Of a DNA stretch of 64,000 bases, positions 37,369 to 45,646 are shown piece after piece. A program made the position numbers and the translations under genes. Under the pieces are notes generated by a model. It saw only the letters and a list, made by a program, of their open reading frames with translations, did no database searches and was not told where the DNA came from. Within the stretch, counting starts at the first letter, position 1. Every line of letters begins with the position of its first letter. This DNA comes from Planctomycetota bacterium. GTDB taxonomy: Bacteria > Planctomycetota > B15-G4 > JADJEK01. The stretch is taken from NCBI GenBank assembly GCA_016709145.1, contig JADJEK010000012.1, positions 62,001 to 126,000 of the forward strand, given 5' to 3'.

Positions 37369-38682
37369 ATGAGCTACGCCAACGGCAACGGAAACGGTCA
37401 CGCATCCAACGGCAAGCCCACGAACGGGCGGTTCGCGATCGACGCACCGCGCGCGAAGGACCGCTTCGCCGGCGTCGTGCGGCCCTATTCCGACGACGAC
37501 GTGAAGCGCCTACAGCCGAGCTTCCCGATCGAGTACTCGCTGGCCAAGCGCGGTGCCGAGAAGCTGTGGTCGATGCTGCACAACGACCCGTACGTCCACG
37601 CACTCGGTGCACTCACGGGCAATCAGGCGATGCAGCAGGTCCGCGCCGGCCTGAAGGCGATCTATCTGTCGGGCTGGCAGGTCGCGGCCGACGCGAACCT
37701 CGCCGGCCAGATGTATCCGGACCAGAGCCTGTACCCGGCGAACTCGGTGCCGCAGGTCGTGCGCCGCATCAACCAGACCCTGCAGCGCGCCGACGAGATC
37801 GAGAACGCCGAGGGCGGCGCGAAGCGCGATTGGTACGCGCCGATCGTCGCCGACGCGGAAGCGGGCTTCGGCGGGCCACTGAACGCCTACGAACTCATGA
37901 AGGGCATGATCGAAGCCGGTGCGGCCGGCGTGCACTTCGAGGATCAACTCTCGAGCGAGAAGAAGTGCGGGCACCTCGGTGGCAAGGTTCTCGTGCCGAC
38001 CTCGAGCTTCATCCGCACGTTGGTCGCCGCCCGCCTCGCGGCCGACGTGATGCGCGTGCCGACGCTCGTCGTCGCGCGCACCGACGCCGACGCGGCGAAA
38101 CTGCTGACGTCCGACATCGATCCGATCGATCAGCCGTTCCTGACCGGCGAGCGCACGCCGGAGGGCTTCTTCCGGATCACGGGCGGCATCGAGATGGCGA
38201 TCGCGCGCGGCTGCGCGTACGCGCCGTACGCGGACTTGGTGTGGTGCGAGACCAGCAAGCCCGACATCGCCGAAGCGCGGCATTTCGCCGAGGGCGTCCA
38301 CAAGAAGTTCCCGGGCAAGCTGCTCGCGTACAACTGCTCGCCGTCGTTCAACTGGAAGAAGAACCTCGACGCCGCGGCGATCGCTCGGTTCCAGAACGAG
38401 CTCGGCGCGATGGGATACAAATTCCAGTTCGTGACGCTCGCGGGGTTCCACCAACTGAACCACGGCATGTTCGAGCTCGCGCGCGGCTACGCGGCGCGTG
38501 GCATGGCGGCGTACTCGGAGCTGCAGCAGGCGGAGTTCGCGAGCGAGGCCGACGGCTACACGGCGACGCGTCACCAGCGCGAAGTCGGCACCGGTTATTT
38601 CGACCAGGTGATGCAGACGATCACGAGCGGGATCGCGTCGACGCTCGCACTCGAGGGTTCGACCGAGAAAGCGCAGTTCTGA
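37369..38682 (+). CDS. aceA: Isocitrate lyase
   Basis: 437 residues. It splits isocitrate into succinate and glyoxylate, letting cells grow on acetate or fatty acids. The catalytic motif KKCGH is at 198-202 (Cys200), with ADAEAGFGGP, VARTDADAA, YNCSPSFNWKKNL and QFVTLAGFHQLNHGMF in the expected order. The N terminus carries about 20 extra Gly/Asn-rich residues. A GAGGAGAG ribosome-binding site precedes the ATG. It forms an operon with aceB and ends in a strong stem-loop. Confidence 0.97.
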   Translation: MSYANGNGNGHASNGKPTNGRFAIDAPRAKDRFAGVVRPYSDDDVKRLQPSFPIEYSLAKRGAEKLWSMLHNDPYVHALGALTGNQAMQQVRAGLKAIYLSGWQVAADANLAGQMYPDQSLYPANSVPQVVRRINQTLQRADEIENAEGGAKRDWYAPIVADAEAGFGGPLNAYELMKGMIEAGAAGVHFEDQLSSEKKCGHLGGKVLVPTSSFIRTLVAARLAADVMRVPTLVVARTDADAAKLLTSDIDPIDQPFLTGERTPEGFFRITGGIEMAIARGCAYAPYADLVWCETSKPDIAEARHFAEGVHKKFPGKLLAYNCSPSFNWKKNLDAAAIARFQNELGAMGYKFQFVTLAGFHQLNHGMFELARGYAARGMAAYSELQQAEFASEADGYTATRHQREVGTGYFDQVMQTITSGIASTLALEGSTEKAQF

Positions 38683-38730
38683 ACGAACGTTGACCGCTTC
38701 CCGGCGAAGACCGGGCCCGATGGACGTCCA

Positions 38731-38770
38731 GGCGAGGCCGCACCGGATCGAGTTCCGGTGCGGCCTCGCC
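38731..38770. terminator. Strong stem-loop after aceA
   Basis: A perfect 17-bp stem (38731-38747 with 38754-38770, starting GGCGAGGCCGCACCGGA) with a 6-nt loop is followed by GTTTGG. It lies 48 nt after the aceA stop and is the best terminator candidate of the region. Confidence 0.7.
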
Positions 38771-38820
38771 GTTTGGAAGGCGACACTTTTCGACTCGACT
38801 CCCCGTTGCGGATCTTGGGG

Positions 38821-38826
38821 TATACT
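38821..38826 (+). promoter_or_regulatory. Candidate -10 element for the carbamoyltransferase operon
   Basis: TATACT at 38821-38826 stands out in a GC-rich context about 90 nt before the first gene. No convincing -35 hexamer sits at the standard distance, so a different sigma factor or an activator may be needed. Confidence 0.3.
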
Positions 38827-38916
38827 CCCGCGCTTTTGACCCCCGCCCAAGGTGCATCGACCCGAAGGCCGATGCTTCGATGATCCGCGGACCGACACGC
38901 TGGGATTGATGCACGT

Positions 38917-39252
38917 ATGACCGAGGCAGAGAAACAGGGAGCCGGGATCGGCGCCGTCAGCCCCGAGGCACGAAACGTCGGAGAGGGTTACAAGAAAGCC
39001 GCTTACGAAGCCGAGGCGCCCAAGGCGCCGCCAGGGTTCGTCCCGGGGCTGAAGTTCTTCCTCGAGCGCTTCGGCCACATGATGTCACGGTTCGTCCTGA
39101 CCATCCTGTACGCGGTCCTGATCGCGCCGGTCGGACTCGTGTTCCGGCTGTTCTCGGACCCCTTGATGACCAAGGAACCGCTCCGAGGCAGCAGCTTCAC
39201 TCCGTGGCAATCCGCCAACGACGACGTCGTCCACGCCCGCCGCCAGGGCTGA
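38917..39252 (+). CDS. Small membrane protein of carbamoyltransferase cluster (SxtJ-like)
   Basis: 111 residues. A polar N-terminal part (~1-45) is followed by one or two membrane helices (RFVLTILYAVLIAPVGLVFRLF, ~58-79) and a conserved-looking tail SDPLMTKEPLRGSSFTPWQ. The pattern of a helix ending in P-x-G-L-x-x-R-L-F and a D-P-L tail is like the end of SxtJ-type proteins that accompany NodU/CmcH carbamoyltransferases. It is first in an operon, with the carbamoyltransferase 41 nt downstream. Its role is unknown; membrane recruitment of the complex is a guess. Confidence 0.65.
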   Translation: MTEAEKQGAGIGAVSPEARNVGEGYKKAAYEAEAPKAPPGFVPGLKFFLERFGHMMSRFVLTILYAVLIAPVGLVFRLFSDPLMTKEPLRGSSFTPWQSANDDVVHARRQG

Positions 39253-39293
39253 CGCACCCCTCTTCGAATCCACCCTTCGACGACCGAGCCCCC

Positions 39294-41000
39294 ATGAACA
39301 TCCTCGGCCTCTCGTTCTTCTATCACGACTCCGCAGCAGCCCTCGTCCAGGACGGCGTCCTCATCGCCGCGGCCGAGGAAGAACGCTTCTCGCGCATCAA
39401 GCACGATCACGGCTTCCCGATGCTCGCGATCGAGTTCTGCTTGAAGCGTGCCGGCATCAAGGCGCAGGACCTCGACTACGTCGTCTTCTACGAGAAGCCG
39501 TTCGTGAAGTTCGAGCGCATCCTCGTCTCGACTTTCTCGACCTTCCCGCGCTCGTGGAAGGTCTTCCGCGAGTCGATGCTGACCTGGCTGACCGACAAGC
39601 TGTGGATCAAGGCGCTGCTGAAGGAGAAGCTGAAACTCGATCCGAAGAAGATCGTGTTCGCCGATCACCATATGTCGCACGCGGCGGCGGCGTACTTCTG
39701 CTCGCCGTTCCCTGAAGCCGCGGTGCTGACGGTGGACGGCGCCGGCGAGTGGTCGACCAGCACGATGGGTCACGCCAAGGGCAACCACATCGCGATCAAG
39801 AAAGAGATGCGGTTCCCGCACTCGATCGGCCTGTTGTATTCGGCGTTCACCGCGTTCTGCGGCTTCGAGGTCAACGAAGGCGAATACAAGCTCATGGGCA
39901 TGGCGCCCTACGGCAAGCCCAAGTACGTCGACAAGATCAAGGAAGTGATCAAGATCGGCGAAGACGGCTCGCTGTGGCACGACATGTCGTACTTCAGCTA
40001 CCACTATTCGCCCGACAGTACGTTGTCGCCGAAGTTCCTGGAGAAGTTCGGCCCCGCGCGCGATCCGAAGCGCGCCGACGTGCATCTCGACGAGTACTAC
40101 GCCGACATGGCGGCGTCGATCCAGGCCGTCACCGAAGAGATCCTGATCAAGATGGCGAACCACCTCCACAGGGAGACCGGTTCGAAGTACCTCTGCATGG
40201 CCGGCGGCGTGGCGCTGAACTGCGTCGCGAACACGAAGATCCTGAACCAGACGCCGTTCGAGCAGATCTACGTCCATCCGGCCGCCGGCGACGACGGCGG
40301 AGCGGTCGGTGCCGCGATGTGGTGCTGGAACCAGATGCTCGGCAACACCAAGCGCTTCGTCATGGAGCACGCGTACTGGGGCTCGGACTACACCGACGCC
40401 GAGTGCGAGCAGCACCTGAAGAAGATCGGCGCGAAGTACGAAGTGATCGAGAACCGCGACAAGGCGATCGAGCGCACCGTCGACTACCTGATGAAGGGCT
40501 CGGTGTGCGGCTGGTACAACGGCCGCTTCGAGTGGGGACCTCGCTCGCTCGGCAATCGATCGATCATCGGCGATCCGCGCCGCGCCGAGATGAAGGAGAT
40601 CATCAACGCGAAGATCAAGTTCCGCGAGGCGTTCCGGCCGTTCGCGCCGTCCGTGCTCATGGAAAAGGCGTCGGAGTATTTCGATCTCCCGAACGCCGAG
40701 AAGCACTACCCCGCGCGCTTCATGCTCTACGTCTGCGACGTGAAGTCGAAGCAGATGCCCGCGATCACGCACGTCGACAACTCGGGCCGCCTGCAGGGCG
40801 TGGTCAAGGAATACAACCCCGACTACCACAATCTCATCTCGACCTTCGGCCAGGCGTCCGGCGTCGACTGCATCGTGAACACGAGTTTCAACCTCAAGGG
40901 TGAGCCGATCGTCGAGACGCCGACGAATTCCTACAACACGTTCATGCGCTCGGGCATGGACGCGTTGATCATGAACACCAAGTTCGTCGTGACGAAGTGA
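39294..41000 (+). CDS. Carbamoyltransferase, NodU/CmcH/TobZ family
   Basis: 568 residues from the ATG at 39294. Enzymes of this family make carbamoyl-adenylate from carbamoyl phosphate and ATP and transfer the carbamoyl group to a hydroxyl of a sugar or natural product. Seen here: HDSAAALVQDG (~10-20), DHHMSHAAAAYFCSPF, TVDGAGEWST, EGEYKLMGMAPYGKP and CMAGGVALNCVAN in the N-terminal (YrdC/Kae1-like ASKHA) domain, then GRFEWGPRSLGNRSI and NTSFNLKGEPIV in the C-terminal domain. The lack of glycosyltransferases or polyketide genes nearby leaves the acceptor open. An exopolysaccharide or envelope glycan is possible given the SGNH partner. Confidence 0.93.
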   Translation: MNILGLSFFYHDSAAALVQDGVLIAAAEEERFSRIKHDHGFPMLAIEFCLKRAGIKAQDLDYVVFYEKPFVKFERILVSTFSTFPRSWKVFRESMLTWLTDKLWIKALLKEKLKLDPKKIVFADHHMSHAAAAYFCSPFPEAAVLTVDGAGEWSTSTMGHAKGNHIAIKKEMRFPHSIGLLYSAFTAFCGFEVNEGEYKLMGMAPYGKPKYVDKIKEVIKIGEDGSLWHDMSYFSYHYSPDSTLSPKFLEKFGPARDPKRADVHLDEYYADMAASIQAVTEEILIKMANHLHRETGSKYLCMAGGVALNCVANTKILNQTPFEQIYVHPAAGDDGGAVGAAMWCWNQMLGNTKRFVMEHAYWGSDYTDAECEQHLKKIGAKYEVIENRDKAIERTVDYLMKGSVCGWYNGRFEWGPRSLGNRSIIGDPRRAEMKEIINAKIKFREAFRPFAPSVLMEKASEYFDLPNAEKHYPARFMLYVCDVKSKQMPAITHVDNSGRLQGVVKEYNPDYHNLISTFGQASGVDCIVNTSFNLKGEPIVETPTNSYNTFMRSGMDALIMNTKFVVTK

Positions 41001-41013
41001 CCGGAGACCATTC

Positions 41014-42543
41014 GTGATTTCCCGACTGCTCGGCTACCTCGTCACGTTCGTCCTGCTCGTCTTGTTGTTCGAAGGCGTGCTGCGGCTCGCCGGCTGCGGC
41101 CCGCAACCGCCCGTCGTCCAATTCGACGCGGACTATGGTTGGGCGAAGACGCCGTCGAAGACGACCAAGCGCTCGCTCAGCGAGTTCACCGTCGAGACCA
41201 AGGTCAACGCGAAGGGCCTGCGCGGCGCCGAACTCGATTTCGCCAAGAAGCCCGGCACGAAGCGCGTGCTGTTCGTCGGCGACTCGTTCGTCCAGGGCTA
41301 CGCGGTCGCCGAGAAGGACCTGTTCGTGAACCAGTTCGCGAACGAGCTCGCGGGCGCGAACGTCGAGGTCGTGAACGGCGGCACGGAAGGCTGGTCGACG
41401 GACCAAGAGTTCCTGTGGTTCGAGAACGAAGGCCTGAAGTACCAGCCCGACGTCGTCGTGCTGTGTGCGTACGAGAACGACGTGTTCTGGTGCGCCCGCG
41501 AGTACTACACGGACCGCGCGAAGCCGCGCTTCGAGCTCGGGCCGAACGGTCACCTGACCTTGAAGAAGGACCACGTGGTCAAGCCCGCCGACGCGCCGTG
41601 GTGGAAGGACCACACGGCGATCGGCAACGTCGCGAAGCTCAAGGAGAAGATCGCGCTCGCGCAGCGTGACTTGGTCGCGACCGATGCGGGCGAGGTGTAC
41701 GGCGAAGCGGCCGTCGTGCTGCGCAACCAACCCGCCGAGATCGAGAAAGCCTGGAGCGTCGTCGGCGCGCTGCTCGCGGAGTTCGCCAAGCTTGCGAAGA
41801 GCAACGGCGCGACGCCGGTGCTGTTGACGATCCCGAGCAAGGCCGAGATCCACGGCGACGCGCCGCCCGGACTCAAGCCGACGGACGACTTCGACGCCGC
41901 GCTGCCGCGTTCGCGTTACTCGCAACTCGCACAGGCCGCGGGCTTCCTCGTCGTCGACCCCAGCGCCACGTTGAAGGCCGAGGCCGCGAAGGGCGAGCGC
42001 CTGTACTTCTCGAAGGACTTCCACTGGAACGTCGCCGGCAACCGCGTCGTCGCCGACGTGCTCGAGACCGAATTGAACAAGGCCGGCCTCGTGCCGCCCG
42101 CCGCTCCGCACGCCGGGCTCGAAGCGCTGCACCCGAAGTCGGTGCCGACGTGGGTCTTCGTCGTCGCCGGACTGTGGTTGCTGCTCGGCACGCTGTACTG
42201 GCGCAGCTACCCCGAAGAGAACCCGATCACGAGCTACCTGAAGGTCGGCGCCCTGATCGCGGTGATGACCGGGATCTTCCTCGGCATCGGCAAGCTCGCG
42301 GGCTCACTGCCGCCGGCGCTCGGCGGTTGGGTGTTCAAGGGCATCTTCATCGCGCTGATCGTGTTCGTGATCGTCAAGGTCGCGAAGCGCATGAGCGTGA
42401 TCTCCGAGCTGTACGGCACGTTCCTGCGCCGCGGGCACTGGTACATGCTGCCGCTGCTCGTCGTGATGCTCGCGATCGGCATGCTGCTCGTCGTCGCCGC
42501 GTCGTCGCCATTCGTCGCACCGTTCATCTACACGCTGTTCTGA
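41014..42543 (+). CDS. SGNH/GDSL hydrolase fused to SxtJ-like and DUF5989-like membrane regions
   Basis: 509 residues from a GTG with GGAG 8 nt upstream. An N-terminal anchor (~5-27) precedes an SGNH esterase domain: GDSFVQGYA (Ser91), NGGTEGWSTDQE, CAYENDVFW and the catalytic Asp335/His337 pair in KDFHWNVAGNR. After about residue 375 come three or four membrane helices (TWVFVVAGLWLLLGTLYW, YLKVGALIAVMTGIFLGI, GWVFKGIFIALIVFVIVKV) and then LYGTFLRRGHWYMLPLLVVM with a terminal SPFVAPFIYTLF. That ending closely resembles DUF5989, normally a separate small gene in such clusters. It starts 13 nt after the carbamoyltransferase. It probably acts at the outer face of the membrane as an O-acyl hydrolase or transferase. 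Confidence 0.85.
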   Translation: MISRLLGYLVTFVLLVLLFEGVLRLAGCGPQPPVVQFDADYGWAKTPSKTTKRSLSEFTVETKVNAKGLRGAELDFAKKPGTKRVLFVGDSFVQGYAVAEKDLFVNQFANELAGANVEVVNGGTEGWSTDQEFLWFENEGLKYQPDVVVLCAYENDVFWCAREYYTDRAKPRFELGPNGHLTLKKDHVVKPADAPWWKDHTAIGNVAKLKEKIALAQRDLVATDAGEVYGEAAVVLRNQPAEIEKAWSVVGALLAEFAKLAKSNGATPVLLTIPSKAEIHGDAPPGLKPTDDFDAALPRSRYSQLAQAAGFLVVDPSATLKAEAAKGERLYFSKDFHWNVAGNRVVADVLETELNKAGLVPPAAPHAGLEALHPKSVPTWVFVVAGLWLLLGTLYWRSYPEENPITSYLKVGALIAVMTGIFLGIGKLAGSLPPALGGWVFKGIFIALIVFVIVKVAKRMSVISELYGTFLRRGHWYMLPLLVVMLAIGMLLVVAASSPFVAPFIYTLF

Positions 42544-42711
42544 GAGTCGGCGAATCCGGTTCACCGGCTCGGGCTCACCAGGTGTCGCGAGGCGGCGGCA
42601 GCCGCCGTATCCACAGACGATGGGATCGAGCATGACGGATTCATCCATGGATACCGCGGATACCGCGCCGACGACCGCCGGGGGAACCTCGACGCGAACC
42701 TCTCACGAGCA

Positions 42712-44163
42712 TTGCGCGTGACACGCGACAAGCACGCTCCTGATCGAGCGCAGATCGCCCGTCTCGAAGCGTGTCCATGGGTCGCGAAAGTCGGCACCCA
42801 TCGTTGGCTGCGGCACGAGATCGCGCTGGGCTTCGGGCGTGATCTGTTCTCGAGCGCCGGCGTGGACGTCGGCACGTTGCGACTGTTGCGCGTGCTCGAA
42901 CGTGCACCGCCGCTGCGCTCCATCGGCGAAGGCGGCGGCGCAACACTGCGCGTGCTCGACCTCGGCTGCGGCATCGGCTCGATCGGCTTGTCGATCGCCG
43001 CGTCGTACCCGCCGGGTTCGGTCCACGTCACGCTCGCCGATCGCGACAAGCTCGCGATCTACGTCACGACGCAGAACGCAGCGGCGAACGGCTTGCTCAC
43101 GCGCGCCGATCGCCCGGTGACGATCCTGCCGGCCGGCCTCGACTTCGAGCCCGCGCGCGCGGCGGGGTGCGCGCCGTTCGACCTCATCGTCACGAACGTG
43201 CCCGCGAAGGTCGGACGTCATGGACTCGAACGCTTCCTGTTCGGCGCGGGCTCGCTGCTGAAGCCCGGCGGCTACGTCGCGACCGTCCACGTCACGCCAC
43301 TCACCGAGACGATCGACGAACTGCTCGAGTCGTTCCAAGAGCACCACGGTGATGTCGAATCCGTTTACGGCAGCCGCGGCGCGGAGCACTTCGCGCGCGT
43401 CTGGCGCTTCGAGGGTGGCCTGCCCGAACCCGAGCGCGGCGACACGCTCGCGCCGTACGTGCGCGAGGACATCGCGAAGTCAGTGTCGATCGGCGATCTC
43501 CACTTGAAGGACCACCTCGCCGCTCACGACGTCGAGGAGTTCGACACGGCGCATTTCCAGACGCCGCTGCTCGCGGAACTGCTGCAGCGCCAACTCCCGG
43601 CCGAGGACTTGATCGAGCGCGAGCGCATCCTCGTGGTGAACCCGGCGCACGGATTCCTGGCGGAGTTGCTGCTGCTCGAACGCGAGCCGGCGACGATCGC
43701 GTTGCTGTCGCGCGACACGCTCGAACTCGCGATCGCGAAGCGCAACCTCGAAGCCTTTGCGGCCTCGGAGCACCTCGCGGTGACCAGCGTCGAGCTCGCG
43801 CCGGCGGCCATGACGCTCGATTGGCTGCCGGCAGCGCGGGACGTGTCGGGGATCGGCTACGACTTGATCGTGGGCCCGGTGGCGTGGAAGGAAGGGCAGG
43901 ACGCGGTCGCGCTGACGCTGAAGGCGTACCTCGCGGCGCTGTCCGACTCGCCGGACGCGGCGCTCGTGCTCGCGGTAGGCGCGGGCCAAGCCCAAGCCCT
44001 GCGCCGCATCGCGCGCGAGAACGGCCTGCGCGCGAGCCGCGACCTCACACGCAAGGGCTTCACGGCGGTGCTGATCCGCAAGGCGGGAGCGGCCGGGGAA
44101 GCCGACGAGCCCGAAGACGTCGATGACTTCGAGGACGAAGAGGCCGAGAACGAAGAGGTGTGA
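42712..44163 (+). CDS. RsmC/RlmG-like SAM-dependent methyltransferase, duplicated
   Basis: 483 residues from TTG at 42712 (GTG at 42718 is an alternative; neither has a clear ribosome-binding site). The N-terminal half has the SAM motif VLDLGCGIGSIGLSIA (~80-95) and DLIVTNVPAKVG in place of the usual N-P-P-F/Y, with LLKPGGYV following. The C-terminal half repeats the fold in degenerate form (ERILVVNPAHGFLAELLLLE, YDLIVGPVAWKEG). The duplicated layout is like the RsmC/RlmG rRNA guanine methyltransferases, but the altered motif IV makes the substrate uncertain. The tail is very acidic (EDVDDFEDEEAENEEV). Confidence 0.72.
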   Translation: MRVTRDKHAPDRAQIARLEACPWVAKVGTHRWLRHEIALGFGRDLFSSAGVDVGTLRLLRVLERAPPLRSIGEGGGATLRVLDLGCGIGSIGLSIAASYPPGSVHVTLADRDKLAIYVTTQNAAANGLLTRADRPVTILPAGLDFEPARAAGCAPFDLIVTNVPAKVGRHGLERFLFGAGSLLKPGGYVATVHVTPLTETIDELLESFQEHHGDVESVYGSRGAEHFARVWRFEGGLPEPERGDTLAPYVREDIAKSVSIGDLHLKDHLAAHDVEEFDTAHFQTPLLAELLQRQLPAEDLIERERILVVNPAHGFLAELLLLEREPATIALLSRDTLELAIAKRNLEAFAASEHLAVTSVELAPAAMTLDWLPAARDVSGIGYDLIVGPVAWKEGQDAVALTLKAYLAALSDSPDAALVLAVGAGQAQALRRIARENGLRASRDLTRKGFTAVLIRKAGAAGEADEPEDVDDFEDEEAENEEV

Positions 44164-44176
44164 GGTCGGGGGGTCG

Positions 44177-44337
44177 CCCTCGCGTCCCTCGTCGTCCCCC
44201 GCGTCCCTCGCGTCCCCCGTCGTCCCTCGCGTCCCTCGCGTCCCCCGTCGTCCCTCGCATCCCTCGCGTCCCTCGCGTCCCTCGCGTCCCTCGCGTCCCT
44301 CGTCATCCCCCTCGTCCCCCTCGTCCCCCTCGTCCCT
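44177..44337. repeat. Low-complexity pyrimidine-rich tandem repeat (CCCTCGCGT/CCCCCGTCGT)
   Basis: About 160 nt made almost wholly of 9-10-nt units such as CCCTCGCGT, CCCCCGTCGT and CCCCCTCGT, lying directly after the methyltransferase stop. One strand is very C/T rich. The units are imperfect and the composition changes from CGCGT-type to plain CCCTCGT toward the right end. Confidence 0.8.
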
Positions 44338-44344
44338 ACAACGC

Positions 44345-44380
44345 CGAAGGGCGCGCATCCTTGCGGACGCGCGCCCTTCG
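44345..44380. terminator. Stem-loop downstream of the RRM gene
   Basis: A perfect 12-bp stem (CGAAGGGCGCGC at 44345-44356 with GCGCGCCCTTCG at 44369-44380) and a 12-nt loop sit 26 nt past the stop of the minus-strand RRM gene, suitable as its terminator. Confidence 0.55.
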
Positions 44381-44406
44381 ATCAGGTCGTTGCCGACCGG
44401 AGCGAC

Positions 44407-44784
44407 TTACATGCGGTCGCCGCGACCGAAGCCGCGACCACCACCGCCGCCGAAGCCACGACCGCCGCCGCCGCCGTGGCCGCCACGGCCACCGCCGCCG
44501 CCGCCGAAGCCACCGCCGCCGCCGCCCGGAGGACCGCGACGCTCTTCGGCTTCGTTCACGCGGATCGCGCGACCGTCGAGCTCCTTGCCATTCATTTCAT
44601 TCATGGCCTTGTCGGCCGCCGCACCGTCCGCGAAGGTCACGAACCCGAAACCGCGCGAGCGTCCGGTCTCGCGGTCCATGATCACCTTCGCCTCGAGCGT
44701 CTGACCGAACTTCTCGAACGCTGCACGCAGACCGTCGTCCGTCGTGCTCCAGCTCAAACCACCCACGAACAGTTTCTTCGACAT
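44407..44784 (-). CDS. RRM-type RNA-binding protein with Gly-rich tail
   Basis: 125 residues from the ATG at 44784. A single RNA recognition motif covers ~3-80, with RNP-2 KLFVGGLSW and RNP-1 SRGFGFVTFAD. The C-terminal ~40 residues are nearly all Gly, Arg and Phe. This layout matches cyanobacterial and planctomycete Rbp proteins, which bind single-stranded RNA and are often cold-induced. The gene is monocistronic, with a stem-loop after it. The long upstream stretch to the next gene (44785-45096, 312 nt) holds a leader but no further gene I can see. Confidence 0.92.
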   Translation of the reverse strand: MSKKLFVGGLSWSTTDDGLRAAFEKFGQTLEAKVIMDRETGRSRGFGFVTFADGAAADKAMNEMNGKELDGRAIRVNEAEERRGPPGGGGGGFGGGGGGRGGHGGGGGRGFGGGGGRGFGRGDRM

Positions 44785-45096
44785 TCGAACAACCACTCCA
44801 AGACAACCGGGCCGCGCGAACGCGACCACTTTCTCGAACAGGATTCGTGGGTCGTCTGACTCGAAAGACGATCGGCGGCCCGCGCACCCCTGACATGAGC
44901 GACGACACAGCCGCTCCGAACGAGGGGGGATGCTAGCAGAGCGGGTTCGAAGAACGCACCAGAAGAAACGCGCGGCCTTGCGCTTGATCCCGGTTCCGGG
45001 GGGGTGGCGAAACGGGCCCCGGCGACGCGCACGAACGGACGAAGGGTGGCTCCCGGCGTGGAGAACCACCCTTCGCGAATCCGGCTCGAGCGCGCG

Positions 45097-45501
45097 TCAC
45101 AGCCGATTGAGGATGCCGTCGAGGATCGCGCGGCTCATTTCCTGGTCGCCGAACGTGCCCACGCGAACCGCGAAGTTCGTGATGCCATCGCCCTGGCTGT
45201 GCACGATCACGCGGATCTGCGTGTCGTCGGCGGTCTTCGCGGTCGCGAGACCGTCGAGGCTCGTCGACGAGCCCTGGATCCACTTCATCCCCATGTCCTT
45301 CATCGTGGCTTTCGCCGCGAGGACGATCTGGGACGGTGTGGCTTGGACGTTCACTTCCTGGTCGCCGCGCATGTACGCGACTCCGGTTCCGGCGGCTGCT
45401 GCGCCACCGGCCGCGGCGTACCAGCAGCCCGTCGGCGCGAGCAGCATCAGGAGTCCGAGGGCGGCGAGATTCGTCACGTGCTTCTTCTGGGGCGTCTTCA
45501 T
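45097..45501 (-). CDS. DUF3568-like lipoprotein
   Basis: 134 residues from the ATG at 45501. A lipoprotein signal (LAALGLLMLLAPTGC, lipid-bearing Cys ~23) is followed by a Gly/Ala stretch and a small domain: TGVAYMRGDQEVNVQATPSQ, LAAKATMKDMGMKW and IRVIVHSQGDGITNFAVRVG, in line with the DUF3568 family of small periplasmic lipoproteins. Biochemical role unknown. It diverges from the tricorn-type protease gene (146 nt between starts), so they may share a control region. Confidence 0.72.
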   Translation of the reverse strand: MKTPQKKHVTNLAALGLLMLLAPTGCWYAAAGGAAAAGTGVAYMRGDQEVNVQATPSQIVLAAKATMKDMGMKWIQGSSTSLDGLATAKTADDTQIRVIVHSQGDGITNFAVRVGTFGDQEMSRAILDGILNRL

Positions 45502-45646
45502 GGGCCAAGAACATTCCGATTTTGCCGGGTCGGTGCAAGTGGCTTTCCGCACCCGATCGCGACGAATCCGGAGCCAACGCCCGATCGTGGCCATTCGTTA
45601 GACTCCCCACCCCATTTCTCCGCAGACCTCGAAAGCAGGATTCGGC

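Noticed and set aside
42620..42721. A small gene starting MGSSMTDSSMDTADTA before the methyltransferase
   Set aside because: Only about 33 codons, no ribosome-binding site and Thr/Ser-rich shadow character; more likely leader sequence.
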